A stretch of DNA of 64,000 nucleotides from Caulobacter sp. (GTDB lineage: Bacteria > Pseudomonadota > Alphaproteobacteria > Caulobacterales > Caulobacteraceae): assembly GCA_030645575.1 (NCBI GenBank), contig JAUSMJ010000031.1:106558-170557 (forward strand), read 5' to 3'. Below, in pieces: positions 1 through 11,815 of the stretch. Every line of letters starts with the position of its first letter. The stretch's first letter is position 1. The notes beneath the pieces are model-generated. The model made no database searches. It worked only from the letters and a program-made list of their open reading frames with translations, and was not told where the DNA came from. The translations under genes were made by a program, and so were the position numbers.

Positions 1-206
1 AGGAGATGGGCACCAGCTTGGGCGACACCCTGACCGTCTTCTCCGAGGACATGCGCGCCAAGCGCATGCTGCGGGCCGAGGAAAAGGCCATGAGCCTGCC
101 GGCCAAGCTGATGGTGCCGCTGATCCTGTTCATCTTCCCCTGTCTGATGGGGGTGCTGATCCTGCCAGCGGCCTACCGCATCAGCCAGACGCTGATGGCC
201 AACTAA
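1..206 (+). CDS. tadC: Tad pilus inner-membrane protein (TadC/GspF family), C-terminal fragment
   Basis: Only the last 67 or so codons are present; the reading frame is open through the left edge, so the true start is outside the window. The tail (GTSLGDTLTVFSEDMR, then RAEEKAMSLPAKLMVPL and a hydrophobic C-terminal segment) is the usual end of the type II secretion F-domain proteins of Tad/Flp pilus systems, which anchor the assembly ATPase in the inner membrane. The AEEKA...PAKL stretch followed by one transmembrane helix is the family signature. The stop codon overlaps the end of the convergent next gene. TadB or another GspF-domain protein is possible, since the N-terminal half is not visible. 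Confidence 0.8.
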   Translation, partial: EMGTSLGDTLTVFSEDMRAKRMLRAEEKAMSLPAKLMVPLILFIFPCLMGVLILPAAYRISQTLMAN

Positions 207-685
207 AGGACCAGCACCAGGATCGGCAGGACGGTTCCGGCCGCCAGCAGAATCAGGGTCAGGCGGCGCTGGCGCGTGTTGCTCAGGCTCATCCAGACGC
301 CCAGCACGGCGGACAGCGCCATGCCGACGGACATGATCAGGAAGGTCCATTTGACCAGGGTCTCGCCGAGCGGCGCGCCCGACTCCTCGGCTTCCGGCCT
401 GGCCGGCGCGGCGGCGGCGGCGGCCGGGGCCGGTTGCGCGGCCGGCGGACGGCGGACCGGCCGCAGGGCGTACTTCTGGTGGATGTGCACCTGGCCCAGC
501 TTCTCGATGACCGGCAGCGGCTTGTAGCCGCCCTCCGCCTCATGCAGCTTGAACAGCTGCAGCGCGCCGGTGATGGCGAACAACAGCAGGCTGGGCGCGA
601 CGAACACCGCGACCCAGAAGTGCAGCTGGCGGATGAAACGCAGGCGGGCGGCGCGCCGGTTGTGGCGCTCGGTTTCGTTCGACAC
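203..685 (-). CDS. PepSY-associated transmembrane helix family protein
   Basis: A 160-residue membrane protein. After a basic N-terminus (RHNRRAARLRFIRQ) comes an LHFWVAVFVAPSLLLFAITG helix typical of PepSY-associated proteins, then a periplasmic part with an Ala/Pro-rich low-complexity linker, then two more hydrophobic helices at the C-terminus. Such proteins are often linked to iron or heme uptake or to membrane redox functions; none is indicated here. A GTG start at 685 is chosen because GAAAGA lies just upstream. An ATG at 796 would add a basic stretch that looks untranslated and has no ribosome site. The gene converges on the tadC fragment with a 4-nt overlap. Confidence 0.7.
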   Translation of the reverse strand: MSNETERHNRRAARLRFIRQLHFWVAVFVAPSLLLFAITGALQLFKLHEAEGGYKPLPVIEKLGQVHIHQKYALRPVRRPPAAQPAPAAAAAAPARPEAEESGAPLGETLVKWTFLIMSVGMALSAVLGVWMSLSNTRQRRLTLILLAAGTVLPILVLVL

Positions 686-824
686 GTCTTTCAACGACTG
701 TACTCCAGATGGCCGATCGTCCCGGATGCCGAACGGCCTGATGCCCCGCGGCGTCGATTGGACCGCCGACCGGCCGCGAGCCATGACACCGGTCAATTTC
801 AGGGATGTTTCAGACCTGTTCCGG

Positions 825-2033
825 CTACGCCATGATCGGCACGCCGGCCCTCCACGACCGGTGCAGCAGGCCGCCGCCGAGCCAGTAGCTGAGCTCGGCC
901 GGCCGCTCGATGTCCCAGACGGCCAGGTCGGCCAGCTTGCCGGCTTCCAGCGTTCCGGTCTCGGCGGCCAGGCCCAGCGCCTGTGCGGCGACGCGCGTGG
1001 CGCCGGCCAGGGCCTCCTCCGGGGTCAGGCGGAACTGGCTGCAGGCCAGGTTCATCGCGGCCCGCAGCGACAGCATCGGCGAGGTGCCGGGGTTGCAGTC
1101 GCTGGCCACGGCCATCGGCACGCCGGCCGCGCGCAGGGCCGCGACCGGCGGCCTGCGCGTCTCGGCCAGGGCCACGAAGGCGCCGGGCAGCAGGACAGCG
1201 ACGGTGCCGGCCCGGGCCATCGCCTCGACCCCGGCCTGGGAGGTGAATTCCAGATGATCGGCCGACAGGGCGCCATAGAGCGCCGCCAGCCCCGCCCCGC
1301 CGCCGTCCGACAGCTGGTCGGCATGCAGCCGCACCGGCAGGCCCAGCGCCTTCGCGCCATCGAACAGGCGCGAGACCTCGACCGGCGTGAAGGCGATGTG
1401 TTCGAGATAGGCGTCAACGATATCGACCAGCCCGGCCGCATGCGCCGCCGGCAGGGCCTGATCGATGATCATGGTCACATAGGCGTCGCGGTCCTGGTCC
1501 TTGGGCACGGCGTGCAGGCCAAGAAAGCTCGTCACCACCCGCGCGTCGCCGTCGAGATAGCGGGCCGCGCGGAGCATTTTCAGCTCGGTCTCCAGGTCCA
1601 GGCCGTAGCCGGACTTGATCTCGATGGTCGTGACGCCCTCGGCGACGAAGGCCTCCAGCCGCTTGCGCGCCGCCTTGATCAGCCCGGCCTCGGTCGCCGC
1701 CCGGGTCGCCGCGACGCTTGAGCGGATGCCGCCGCCGGCCAGGGCGATCTCCTCGTAGGTCGCGCCGTTGAGCCGGGCCTCGAACTCGCCGATGCGGTCG
1801 CCGCCGAACACCAGGTGCGTGTGGCAGTCGATCAGGCCCGGCGTGACCCAGCGGCCATCCAGCTTGACCGTGCTGACGGCCTGGAACTCCGGCGGATCGG
1901 CGCGCGGGCCGATCCACAGGATCCTGCCGTCCTTCACCGCGATGGCCGCGTCGTCGATCACGCCATAAGCCGCGCCGCCGGCGATCATGGTCGCGGCGCG
2001 GCAGTGGGTGAGGAGAAGGTCGATCCGCTGCAT
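825..2033 (-). CDS. hutI: imidazolonepropionase
   Basis: Third step of histidine degradation: hydrolysis of 4-imidazolone-5-propanoate to N-formimidoyl-L-glutamate, by a cytosolic metal-dependent amidohydrolase. The 402-residue length fits the family. Visible metal and substrate motifs are the N-terminal [10 protein letters not shown], the central [10 protein letters not shown] and the late SDCNPGTSP. The gene is divergent from the rest of the hut cluster; its start lies 44 bp from the HutC-type operator at 2077-2098, so it is probably co-repressed with hutF. No feature departs from the family. Confidence 0.96.
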   Translation of the reverse strand: MQRIDLLLTHCRAATMIAGGAAYGVIDDAAIAVKDGRILWIGPRADPPEFQAVSTVKLDGRWVTPGLIDCHTHLVFGGDRIGEFEARLNGATYEEIALAGGGIRSSVAATRAATEAGLIKAARKRLEAFVAEGVTTIEIKSGYGLDLETELKMLRAARYLDGDARVVTSFLGLHAVPKDQDRDAYVTMIIDQALPAAHAAGLVDIVDAYLEHIAFTPVEVSRLFDGAKALGLPVRLHADQLSDGGGAGLAALYGALSADHLEFTSQAGVEAMARAGTVAVLLPGAFVALAETRRPPVAALRAAGVPMAVASDCNPGTSPMLSLRAAMNLACSQFRLTPEEALAGATRVAAQALGLAAETGTLEAGKLADLAVWDIERPAELSYWLGGGLLHRSWRAGVPIMA

Positions 2034-2076
2034 GGCCCTGTCTTGCCATCGGGGCTGCGTAATGGATAGTCTGCGG

Positions 2077-2098
2077 TTGTCTAGACAGGATTAGACAA
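2077..2098. promoter_or_regulatory. HutC-type operator between hutI and hutF
   Basis: TGTCTAGACA (2078-2087) is a perfect 10-bp palindrome, nested in TTGTCTA (2077-2083) and TAGACAA (2092-2098), a second inverted repeat with 8 bp between arms. GntR/HutC repressors bind palindromes of this kind, and a hutC gene lies in the cluster. The site ends immediately before the GTG of hutF, so bound repressor would also cover the translation start region. Binding is inferred. Confidence 0.75.
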
Positions 2099-3427
2099 GT
2101 GACTCAGACCCTTCACCTCGATCTGGCGCGGCTGCCCGACGGCTGGGCGCGCGACGTGCGGATTACCGTCGAGGACGGGGTGATCGCGGGCCTGACCGTC
2201 GGCGCCGAGGCGGCCGGCGAGCGGCTCAAAGGCGCCGTGATCCCGGCCATCACAAACCTGCACAGTCACGCCTTCCAGCGCGCCATGGCCGGGCTGGCCG
2301 AGCGGGCGAAAGCGGGCGTCGAGGACTTCTGGGCCTGGCGCGAGGCGATGTACCGCTTCCTCGACCGGCTGACGCCTGATCAGATGGAGGCCATCGCCGC
2401 CATGCTCTACGCCGAGCTGGCCGAGGGCGGCTATGCCGGCGTGGTCGAGTTCCACTACCTGCACAACGATCCGGACGGGCGGGCCTACGCCGACCCGGCC
2501 GAGACCGCCCATGCCCACCGGCGGGCCGCCGCGACCGCCGGCTTCGGCCTGACCCTGGCGCCGGTGCTCTACAGCCACTCGGGCTTCGGCGGCCTGCCGC
2601 CTAAACACGGCCAGCGGCGGTTCATCAAGTCGACCGACCAATACCTGCGCCTGCTGGAGGCCAGCGGGGCCGAGGCGATGGCCTTCCATAGCCTGCGGGC
2701 CGTGACGCCGGACCAGATCCGCGCGGTGCTGGCCGCCGTCGATCCGGCGCTGCCGGTGCATATTCACGCCGCCGAACAGACCGCCGAGGTCGAGGACTGC
2801 CTCGCCTGGTCCGGCGCGCGGCCGGTGGAGTGGTTGCTGGCTAACGCTCCGGTCGATAGCCGCTGGACCCTGGTCCACGCCACCCACATGACCGACGCGG
2901 AGGCCGCGGAACTGGCGCGCAGCGGCGCGACGGTCGCCCTCTGTCCGTCGACGGAAGGCAACCTGGGCGACGGCGTCTTCAACGCCGACGCCTTCCTCGG
3001 CGCGGGCGGGACGTTCGGCATCGGCTCGGACAGTCACGTGACCACCCATGTCGCAGAGGAGCTGCGCTGGTTCGAGTACGGCCGCCGGCTGCGGGCGCGC
3101 AAACGCACGATGAGCGGCGGGACCGGCGAGCATGTGGGCGCGGGCCTGTGGCTGGGCGCCGCCCGCGCCGGGACCCGCCCGACCGGCCGTCGCACCGGCG
3201 AGATCGCCGTCGGCGCCCGCTGCGACCTGGTCGTGCTGGACACGGACCATCCGACGCTGACCGGGCGCACGGGCGACCTGATCCTCGACAGCCTGGTGTT
3301 CGCCGGCTCCGGCGCCATCGACCAGGTCTGGTCGGCCAGCCGGCGCATCGTCGAGGGTGGCCGCCACATCCACCGCGACGCCATCGCGGCGGCCTACCGC
3401 AAGGCCGTGGCGGAGCTGGCCGCATGA
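2099..3427 (+). CDS. hutF: formimidoylglutamate deiminase
   Basis: Converts N-formimidoyl-L-glutamate to N-formyl-L-glutamate and ammonia, the branch of the pathway that needs HutG afterwards. At 442 residues it has normal length. Amidohydrolase-fold motifs are [11 protein letters not shown] near the N-terminus (metal-binding His pair), [14 protein letters not shown] in the middle and [11 protein letters not shown] late. The start is a GTG directly after the operator, with no good ribosome site; the N-terminal [16 protein letters not shown] is where this family normally begins, which supports it. The stop overlaps hutC by 4 nt. Confidence 0.95.
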   Translation: MTQTLHLDLARLPDGWARDVRITVEDGVIAGLTVGAEAAGERLKGAVIPAITNLHSHAFQRAMAGLAERAKAGVEDFWAWREAMYRFLDRLTPDQMEAIAAMLYAELAEGGYAGVVEFHYLHNDPDGRAYADPAETAHAHRRAAATAGFGLTLAPVLYSHSGFGGLPPKHGQRRFIKSTDQYLRLLEASGAEAMAFHSLRAVTPDQIRAVLAAVDPALPVHIHAAEQTAEVEDCLAWSGARPVEWLLANAPVDSRWTLVHATHMTDAEAAELARSGATVALCPSTEGNLGDGVFNADAFLGAGGTFGIGSDSHVTTHVAEELRWFEYGRRLRARKRTMSGGTGEHVGAGLWLGAARAGTRPTGRRTGEIAVGARCDLVVLDTDHPTLTGRTGDLILDSLVFAGSGAIDQVWSASRRIVEGGRHIHRDAIAAAYRKAVAELAA

Positions 3428-4139
3428 CCACCGCCGCCCGCGCCGTCTATCAACAGGTCAAGCGCCACGTGCTGGGCGGCATCCGCACCGGCCGCTGGCG
3501 GGCCGGCGACCGGATTTCGTCCGAACACGACCTGGTCCGGGAGCTGGGCGTCGCGCGGATGACCGTGCGCCGGGCGCTCGACGAGCTGACGCGCGAGGGG
3601 CTGATCGTGCGGCGGGCCGGGGTGGGCGCGTTCGTCACCGGCGAACCCCTGGCCGAGAGCCATCCGCTGGAGATCCGCGACATCGCCGCCGAGGTCGCCG
3701 CGCGCGGACACGTCTGGCGCGCCGATGTGGTGGCCCTGGAGGCCGTCGCGGCCGACGCGGACCTGGCCCGCCGGTTCGAGATCGATCCCGGCGCGCCGCT
3801 GTTCCGTTCCGAGATCATCCACTGGGAGGGCGACACGCCCATCCAGCTGGAGCAACGCTGGGTCTCGCCCGACATCGCGCCCGACTACCTGGCGCAGGAC
3901 TTCACCGCCGGCACGCCCGCCGCCCACCTGCTGGCCACGGCGCCGATCGCGGCGGGCGAGCAGATCGTCCGGGCCGAGGCCGCCGACGCCCGCACGGCGG
4001 GCCTGCTGCGCATCGCCATCGACGCGCCGGTGCTGACCGTCGCCCGCCGCACCTGGAGCCGGGGGCAGGTCGCCTCCGCCGCCCGCCTGATCCACCCCGG
4101 CCACGGCTTCCAGCTGGCCGGACGCTTCGGAGACCGCCC

Positions 4140-4143
<4 letters not shown>
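3424..4143 (+). CDS. hutC: histidine utilization repressor, GntR/HutC family
   Basis: A 239-residue repressor with an N-terminal winged helix ([17 protein letters not shown], then [20 protein letters not shown]) and a C-terminal UTRA ligand domain. In characterised systems HutC senses urocanate and represses the hut genes; the operator candidate at 2077-2098 fits this. It lies inside the operon it would control, between hutF and hutU, overlapping both by 4 nt (ATGA), which gives autoregulation. The ATG at 3424 is the only start consistent with that overlap. Confidence 0.92.
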
Positions 4144-5806
<1,663 letters not shown>

Positions 5807-5810
<4 letters not shown>

Positions 5811-7318
5811 TCGCCGTCACGCTTGGAACCTCGGCCGTCGATCGGGAAGACATCAGGGCCGCTCTGGCGGGACCCGTCTCGGTGACTTTGACCGAAGACG
5901 CGCGGGCCGCCGTCGCCGCCTCGGCCGCCGCCATCGACGCCATCCTCGCCGACGGCCGGACGGTCTATGGCGTCAACACCGGCTTTGGCCTGCTGGCGAA
6001 GAAGACCATCGCGCCGGACCATCTGACCGAACTGCAGCGCAACCTGATCCTGTCGCATTGCTGCGGCGTCGGCGCGGCGCTGCCCGACGACGTGGCGCGG
6101 CTGATCCTGCTGCTGAAGATCGCCGGCCTGTCGCGGGGCTTCTCGGGGGTGCGGCCAGCACTCATAGCCATGCTGCAGCGGCTGCTGGAGCGCGACATCC
6201 TGCCGGTCATTCCGGAGAAGGGCTCGGTCGGCGCCTCGGGCGACCTGGCGCCGCTGGCCCATCTGGCCTCGACGCTGATCGGGGTCGGCGAGCTGAAGGT
6301 CGCCGGGAAGGTCGTTCCGGCGACGGAGGGGCTGAAAGCCGCCGGCCTGGAGCCGATCGTCCTGCGCGCCAAGGAGGGCCTGGCGCTGATCAACGGCACC
6401 CAGGTTTCGACGGCGCTGGCGCTGAAGGGGCTGGTGCTGGCGCGGCGCATCTTCGAGGCCGCCCTGGTCGCCGGGGCCCTGAGCGTCGATGCCCTGGCCG
6501 GCAGCGATGTGCCGTTCGATCCGCGCATCCACGCCGCCCGCGGCCAGCCGGGCCAGATCGCCGTGGCCGCCGGCCTGCGCGCGCTGCTGGCCGGCAGCCA
6601 GATCCGCGCCAATCACGCCGATTGCGACCGGGTGCAGGACCCCTACAGCCTGCGCTGCCAGCCGCAGGTGATGGGCGCGGTGCTCGACCTGCTGGACAAT
6701 GCCGAGCGCACCCTGCTGATCGAGGCGGGCGCGGTGACCGACAACCCGCTGGTGTTCGCCGAGACGGGCGAGGCCCTGTCCGGCGGCAATTTCCACGCCG
6801 AGCCCGTGGCCTTCGCCGCCGACACCCTGGCGCTGGCGCTGGCGGAGATCGGCTCGCTCAGCGAACGCAGGACCGCGCTGCTGGTCGATCCGGCGATGAG
6901 CGGCCTGCCCGCCTTCCTCGTCGCCGAGAGCGGGGTCAATTCCGGCTTCATGATCGCCCAGGTCACGGCCGCGGCCCTGGTCAGCGAGAACAAGGGCCTT
7001 TCCCACCCCTCCAGCACCGACAGCCTGCCGACCAGCGCCAACCAGGAGGACCACGTCTCGATGGCTGCCTACGCGGCGCGCCGGCTGACGCAGATGGCCG
7101 AGAACGCCGCCGCCATCGTCGGGATCGAGCTGCTGGCGGCGGCCCAGGGGATCGAGTTCCGCCGACCGCTGCGCTCCTCTGCGCCGTTGGAACAGGCCCA
7201 CGCCCTGATGCGCTCTGTCGCCGCCCCCTGGGACCGCGACCGCTACTTCGCCCCGGATATCGCCGCCGTCAGCGCGATGGTGCTGGCCGGGACCTTCGAC
7301 GGGATCGCCACGCCATGA
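5807..7318 (+). CDS. hutH: histidine ammonia-lyase
   Basis: First step: removal of ammonia from L-histidine to give urocanate. The Ala-Ser-Gly triplet that cyclises to the MIO cofactor is visible in [14 protein letters not shown], about residues 137-150 of 503. The N-terminal VYGVNTGFG and the central [11 protein letters not shown] are also diagnostic. The ATG at 5807 overlaps the hutU stop by 4 nt; an in-frame start 48 nt upstream would lie within hutU and is rejected. Although it encodes the first enzyme, it is fourth of five in the rightward operon. Confidence 0.97.
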
Positions 7319-8094
7319 CCGGCGACGTGATCGTCACCCAGGGCCACGGCCCTCTGATCATCAGCTTCCCGCACGTCGGAACCGACATCCCCGACGCCAT
7401 CGCCGCGCGGATGACACCCGAAGCGCTGCGGCTGGATGACACCGACTTCGAGCAGCCGGCGCTCTACGACTTCGCCGCCGCGCTCGGGGCCACGACGATC
7501 ACGGCCCGCTGGTCGCGGCTGGTGATCGACGTCAACCGCCCGCCGGACAACAGGCCGCTCTATCCGGGGCAATGGGGCGCGGGGCTGGTCCCCGACGAGA
7601 CCTTTCTCGGCGAGGCGGTCTATCGCGACGGGCCGCCCGACGAGGCCGAGATCGCCGGCCGCCGCGAGCGCTTCTGGCGGCCCTATCACGGCGCCCTGGC
7701 CCTGGCCGTGGCGACGGCGCTGGACCGGCATGGCCACGCCCTGCTGTGGGACGCCCATTCGATCAGCGCGGTCGTGCCCAGACTGTTCGAGGGAACCCTA
7801 CCGGATCTGAACATGGGCACGGCCGCAGGTGACGCCTGCGCGGCGGTCGTCAGCGACGCCGCCTTCGCCGTCTGCGCGGCCAGTCCGTTCAGCGCCGTGC
7901 TCAATGGCCGCTTCAAGGGCGGCTACATCACCCGCTGCTACGGACAGCCGGCGCAAGGCGTCCACGCCATCCAGATGGAGCTGGCCAAGAGCAGCCATCT
8001 GGGCGCGGACAACCGCGTGGACGAGACCCGGGCGGCGACTTTGCGACCCGTGCTGAGGGCGGCCATCGAGGCGGGACTGCTCGCGCTGGGCTGA
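7315..8094 (+). CDS. hutG: N-formylglutamate deformylase
   Basis: Last step of the five-step pathway: N-formyl-L-glutamate to glutamate and formate. At 259 residues it belongs to the N-formylglutamate amidohydrolase family, with [19 protein letters not shown] at the N-terminus, [20 protein letters not shown] and a C-terminal [11 protein letters not shown]. Its presence next to hutF shows that this organism degrades histidine through formylglutamate, not through formiminoglutamase. The start overlaps the hutH stop by 4 nt. No terminator is visible before the next regulatory site. Confidence 0.95.
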   Translation: MTGDVIVTQGHGPLIISFPHVGTDIPDAIAARMTPEALRLDDTDFEQPALYDFAAALGATTITARWSRLVIDVNRPPDNRPLYPGQWGAGLVPDETFLGEAVYRDGPPDEAEIAGRRERFWRPYHGALALAVATALDRHGHALLWDAHSISAVVPRLFEGTLPDLNMGTAAGDACAAVVSDAAFAVCAASPFSAVLNGRFKGGYITRCYGQPAQGVHAIQMELAKSSHLGADNRVDETRAATLRPVLRAAIEAGLLALG

Positions 8095-8104
8095 CATCCC
8101 CTTC

Positions 8105-8118
8105 TTGATTCGCATCAA
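8105..8118 (+). promoter_or_regulatory. perfect FNR/FixK-type box
   Basis: TTGATTCGCATCAA matches the TTGAT-N4-ATCAA consensus of FNR/FixK regulators with no mismatch. It is centred about 60 bp upstream of the ATG at 8172, a position compatible with activation of that gene under low oxygen. Binding is inferred from the consensus. Confidence 0.75.
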
Positions 8119-8171
8119 GGCGCTCATCGGCGGATTTCGCTACCTTGGCGGGACCTGCTGGAGGATCGCCG

Positions 8172-8516
8172 ATGGCGATGAACAACGAGAGAGGATTCCG
8201 CGCCTCGCCGCTCGGCACGCTTCGCCGCGCCGGCATCGGCGTGGCGACCGCCGAGGTGGCCTATCTCGTCTGCTGGATGGGCGTGGATCTGGGCCTGATC
8301 GGTGGCGCGTCCCCCGTCCCGCTGCCGCAGTTTGGCCAGGCGCCGCCCGCCTCGCTGGCCGGGCTGATCCTGGGCATGGTCTGGACGGCCGCCTTCGGAG
8401 CGCTCGCGGGGCTGATCGCCGACGCCTGCCTCAACCTGATGGACCGTCCCATCCCGTTCCTGGCCAGCCGTCAGACCTTCGCCAGATTGCTCCGGGTGCG
8501 GAACCACACCAGGTAA
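8172..8516 (+). CDS. small membrane protein of unknown function, probably FixK-controlled
   Basis: A 114-residue protein I do not recognise. It has a basic N-terminus (RGFRASPLGTLRRAG) and two hydrophobic helices, around VATAEVAYLVCWMGVDLGLI and SLAGLILGMVWTAAFGALAG, separated by a Pro-rich loop (PVPLPQFGQAPPAS). The ATG at 8172 follows a good ribosome site (GGAGG, 8 nt away); an earlier ATG at 8145 would sit inside the leader. The FNR/FixK box directly upstream suggests microaerobic induction. The last 46 nt overlap the 3' end of the convergent permease gene. Confidence 0.7.
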   Translation: MAMNNERGFRASPLGTLRRAGIGVATAEVAYLVCWMGVDLGLIGGASPVPLPQFGQAPPASLAGLILGMVWTAAFGALAGLIADACLNLMDRPIPFLASRQTFARLLRVRNHTR

Positions 8517-9880
8517 GCGCCCAGGCCGATCAGGTTCCAGACCACGAACACCTGCATGGTGAAGGTGCTCAGGCCCGCGAACAGATAGGCGCAGCCGAGC
8601 ACGGCGAACGGTCCGACGATCCACCACAGCGGCGTCTTGAAGCGCCGCGGCCGGGCCGGCTGCTGCATCCGCAGGATCATCATCGCGAGGGCCGTGGCGA
8701 TGAAGGCCGCCAGGGTGCCGGCATTGGCCACCGAGACGATGCGGCTGAGCGGCAGGGCGCCGCCCAGCACCGCCGCGATCAGACCCGTGAACAGGGTCAC
8801 AGCGACCGGCGTGCCCAGCCGGCTGTGCACCCTGGCCAGCCCCTTGGGCAGCAGACCGTCGCGGGCCATGGCGAAGAACACCCGCGTCTGGCCGTACATG
8901 AACACCATGATCACCGTCGGCATGGCGATCACCGCCGCCAGGGCGATCAGGCCGGCGGCCTGTGAATGACCGAGGCTGCGGATGATGAACGACAGCGGCT
9001 CGGGGCTCTTGGCGAACTCGGCCGGGGCCATGGCCCCGATCGCGGCGGCGGCGACGGCCATGTAGATCAGCGTACAGAGCAGCATCGAGCCGACGATGCC
9101 GATGGTCAGGTCGCGGGCCGGGTTTTTGGTCTCCTCCGAGGCCGTCGAGATGGCGTCGAAGCCGTAGAAGGCGAAGAAGATGATCGAGGCGGCGCCCATC
9201 ACCCCGAATTTCACCCCGTCCACCTCATGCGCCCAGAAGCCCTGCGGCATGAACGGGGTGAAGTGGGCGGCGTTGAACGCCGGCAGGGCCAGGACGATGA
9301 AGCCGGCCAGGGCGACCAGCTTGACGATCACCAGCACGAAGTTGACCCGGGCGCTCTCGCGCGTGCCCAGCGCCAGCAGGCCGGCGACCAACAGGGCGAT
9401 AACCACGGCCGGCAGGTTGACGATGCCGCCTGCCTCCGGCCCCTTGAGCAGGGCTTGGGGCGCGTCGGGCCACCAGCCGAGGATCAGGGCGCCGGCGTAA
9501 CCGGCCCAGCCGACCGACACGGCCGCGCAGACCACGGTGTATTCGAGGATCAGGCTCCAGCCGACGATCCAGGCGACCGTCTCGCCCATCACCGCGTAGC
9601 TGTAGGTGTAGGCGCTGCCCGCGCGGGGCATCAGGGTGGCCATCTCGGCGTAGCAGAGGGCGGCGGCCGCGCAGACCGCCCCGGCGATCAGGAAGCTGAG
9701 CATCGCCCCCGGCCCGGCCAGGCCCGCCGCCTCGCCGGTCAGGGTGTAGATACCGGTGCCGACAATGGCCCCGACGCCCAGCGCCACCAGATGCGGCCAG
9801 CCCAGCGTGGGCTTGAGGCCGTGGCCTTCGACGTGGCCGACTTCACGATCGATGGCGATGCGCCGCGTCAGGAAGCTCAT
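8471..9880 (-). CDS. APC-superfamily amino acid permease
   Basis: A 469-residue, roughly 12-helix transporter. The N-terminal HGLKPTLGWPHLVALGVGAI followed by VGTGIYTLTG is typical of the cationic-amino-acid-transporter branch (YfnA/CAT-like), as is YAEMATLMPRAGSAYTYSY in the next helices. Substrate cannot be read from sequence. The nearby hut operon makes histidine or another amino acid plausible, but no HutC-type palindrome is seen at its promoter, so the link is only positional. It starts divergently from the DUF885 gene and converges on the small membrane protein gene. Confidence 0.85.
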   Translation of the reverse strand: MSFLTRRIAIDREVGHVEGHGLKPTLGWPHLVALGVGAIVGTGIYTLTGEAAGLAGPGAMLSFLIAGAVCAAAALCYAEMATLMPRAGSAYTYSYAVMGETVAWIVGWSLILEYTVVCAAVSVGWAGYAGALILGWWPDAPQALLKGPEAGGIVNLPAVVIALLVAGLLALGTRESARVNFVLVIVKLVALAGFIVLALPAFNAAHFTPFMPQGFWAHEVDGVKFGVMGAASIIFFAFYGFDAISTASEETKNPARDLTIGIVGSMLLCTLIYMAVAAAAIGAMAPAEFAKSPEPLSFIIRSLGHSQAAGLIALAAVIAMPTVIMVFMYGQTRVFFAMARDGLLPKGLARVHSRLGTPVAVTLFTGLIAAVLGGALPLSRIVSVANAGTLAAFIATALAMMILRMQQPARPRRFKTPLWWIVGPFAVLGCAYLFAGLSTFTMQVFVVWNLIGLGAYLVWFRTRSNLAKV

Positions 9881-10004
9881 GAGCCCCTCCCCCCGAATAA
9901 GACGAGGGGACCATGGCCCGCTCCGGGCCGGTTCGCCAAGCCCCGGCTTGCGGGCGAGCGCGGGGGGCGCCAGCTTGGCGGCCGCCGATGAGGGGATGAG
10001 TCCG

Positions 10005-11810
10005 ATGCTTCGAGGAACGATACTGGCCGCCGCGCTGGCCGCGACGCTGGGCCTGTCCGGCGCCCAGGCGCGGGAGGGCGCGACGACATCGGTGGCCGTG
10101 ACCGTCCCGACCTCGCCAGCGCTGGCGCCTCTGGACGCCCTGGTCGCCGACTACGAAGCCTGGAACCTGGCCCAGAGCCCGATCTCGGCCGGCCAGAATG
10201 GCGACCGGGCGGCGCTGTCGAAACTGCCGGACGTCTCGCTGGCGGCCGACATGGCGCGCAAAAAGGACCTGCAGGCCTTCCAGGCGCGGCTGAACGCCAT
10301 CCCCGCCGCCTCGCTGGACGCCGAGGGCCAGCTGAACCGCGCCTTCCTCGCCCGGATCATCGGCGACCAGCTGACCGGCCTTTCGTTCGACGCCGGCCGG
10401 TTCGCCTTCACCAGCGACGACGGCTTCCACCTGCTGGCGCCCTATCTGGCCACGGTGACGCCGCTCAATTCCGTGGCCGACGCCGAAGCCTGGATCGACC
10501 GGCTGGAGGCCCTGCCGAAATATTACGACGACAACATCGCCAACGCCCGGCGCGGGGTGAAGACCGGCTGGGTGCAGCCGCTGATGATCACGAAGATCAC
10601 CATCGGCCAGGCCCAGACGGCGCTGCGGCCCGCGCCCGGGGACGACCCCCTGCTGGCGCCGTTCGCGACGATGGGCGCGGCCATCCCCGCCGACCGGCAG
10701 GCCGCGCTGAAGGCCCGCGCCATCGCCGTGATCCGCGACCAGATACGGCCGGCGCAGCAACGTTTCCTGACCTTCCTGAACACGGAGTACCTGCCGAAGT
10801 CCAAGCCGGCGCTCGGGGTCGGCGGCCTGCCGGGCGGCAAGCCCTACTACGCCTTCCTGGCGCGACGCTTCACCACCACCAGCCTGACGCCGGACGAAAT
10901 CCACGCGCTGGGCCAGCGCGAGGTGGCTCGCATCCGCGCCGAGATGGACGCGGTGCGCACCCAGTCCGGCTTCAAGGGCACGCACGCGGAGTTCCTCGCC
11001 TTCCTGCGCGGCGACCCGCGGTTCTACGTCACCACCCGCGAGGCGCTGCTCGAGAAGGCCAGCACCATCGCCAAGCGCATCGACGACCAGCTGCCGCGCT
11101 TCTTCGGCCGACTGCCGCGCCTGCCCTATGGCGTGCGGCCCGTGCCGGCCGAGATCGAGAAGGGCTACACCAGCGCCCGCTACTTCCCCGGCAGCGCCAG
11201 CCAGGGCGTCGCGGGCGGCTACATGGTCAACACCTACGCGCTCGACCAGCGGGGGCTCTACGAGCTGCCGGCGCTGACGCTGCACGAGGCCGTGCCCGGT
11301 CACCACCTGCAGATCGCCCTGGCCCAGGAGCTGCAGGGCGTGCCGGCGTTCCGCCGCGACGCCGACATGACCGCCTTCGTCGAGGGCTGGGCGCTCTATG
11401 CGGAGAGCCTGGGCACGGAGATGGGCATCTATCGCACGCCCTACGAGACCTTCGGCAGGCTCTCGATGGAGATGTGGCGCGCCTGCCGGCTGGTGTCGGA
11501 CACCGGCATCCACTGGCTGGGCTGGAGCCTCGACGAGGCCCGCGAATGCTTCACCGACAACACCGCTCTCTCGTCGCTTAACATCGAGAACGAACTGGCC
11601 CGCTACGTCGGCTGGCCGGGCCAGGCGCTGGGCTACAAGGTCGGCGAGCTGAAGATCAAGGACCTGCGCAAGCGGGCCGAGACGGCGCTGGGCGACCGGT
11701 TCGACATCCGCCGGTTCCATGACGCGGTGCTGCTGGCCGGCCCCCTGCCGATGGACCTGCTGGAAGCCCGGGTGGACGCCTGGATCGCGGCCGAGAAGGC
11801 GAAGGCGTGA
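10005..11810 (+). CDS. DUF885 family secreted zinc peptidase-like protein
   Basis: A 601-residue exported protein with a signal peptide (MLRGTILAAALAATLGLSG, cleaved after AQA) and the DUF885 domain. The zinc motif LHEAVPGHHLQ lies at about residues 426-436, and FVEGWALYAESLG follows about 30 residues later, as in M32-like peptidases. The function is probably periplasmic peptide hydrolysis; the substrate is unknown. ATG at 10005 is preferred over 9996 because AGGGG (9991-9995) is then 9 nt upstream rather than abutting the start codon. Confidence 0.82.
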   Translation: MLRGTILAAALAATLGLSGAQAREGATTSVAVTVPTSPALAPLDALVADYEAWNLAQSPISAGQNGDRAALSKLPDVSLAADMARKKDLQAFQARLNAIPAASLDAEGQLNRAFLARIIGDQLTGLSFDAGRFAFTSDDGFHLLAPYLATVTPLNSVADAEAWIDRLEALPKYYDDNIANARRGVKTGWVQPLMITKITIGQAQTALRPAPGDDPLLAPFATMGAAIPADRQAALKARAIAVIRDQIRPAQQRFLTFLNTEYLPKSKPALGVGGLPGGKPYYAFLARRFTTTSLTPDEIHALGQREVARIRAEMDAVRTQSGFKGTHAEFLAFLRGDPRFYVTTREALLEKASTIAKRIDDQLPRFFGRLPRLPYGVRPVPAEIEKGYTSARYFPGSASQGVAGGYMVNTYALDQRGLYELPALTLHEAVPGHHLQIALAQELQGVPAFRRDADMTAFVEGWALYAESLGTEMGIYRTPYETFGRLSMEMWRACRLVSDTGIHWLGWSLDEARECFTDNTALSSLNIENELARYVGWPGQALGYKVGELKIKDLRKRAETALGDRFDIRRFHDAVLLAGPLPMDLLEARVDAWIAAEKAKA

Positions 11811-11815
11811 TTTCA

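Noticed and set aside
8471..9880. Permease as part of the hut regulon
   Set aside because: It is on the opposite strand, has no TGTCTAGACA-type site at its promoter, and its family does not identify histidine as substrate.
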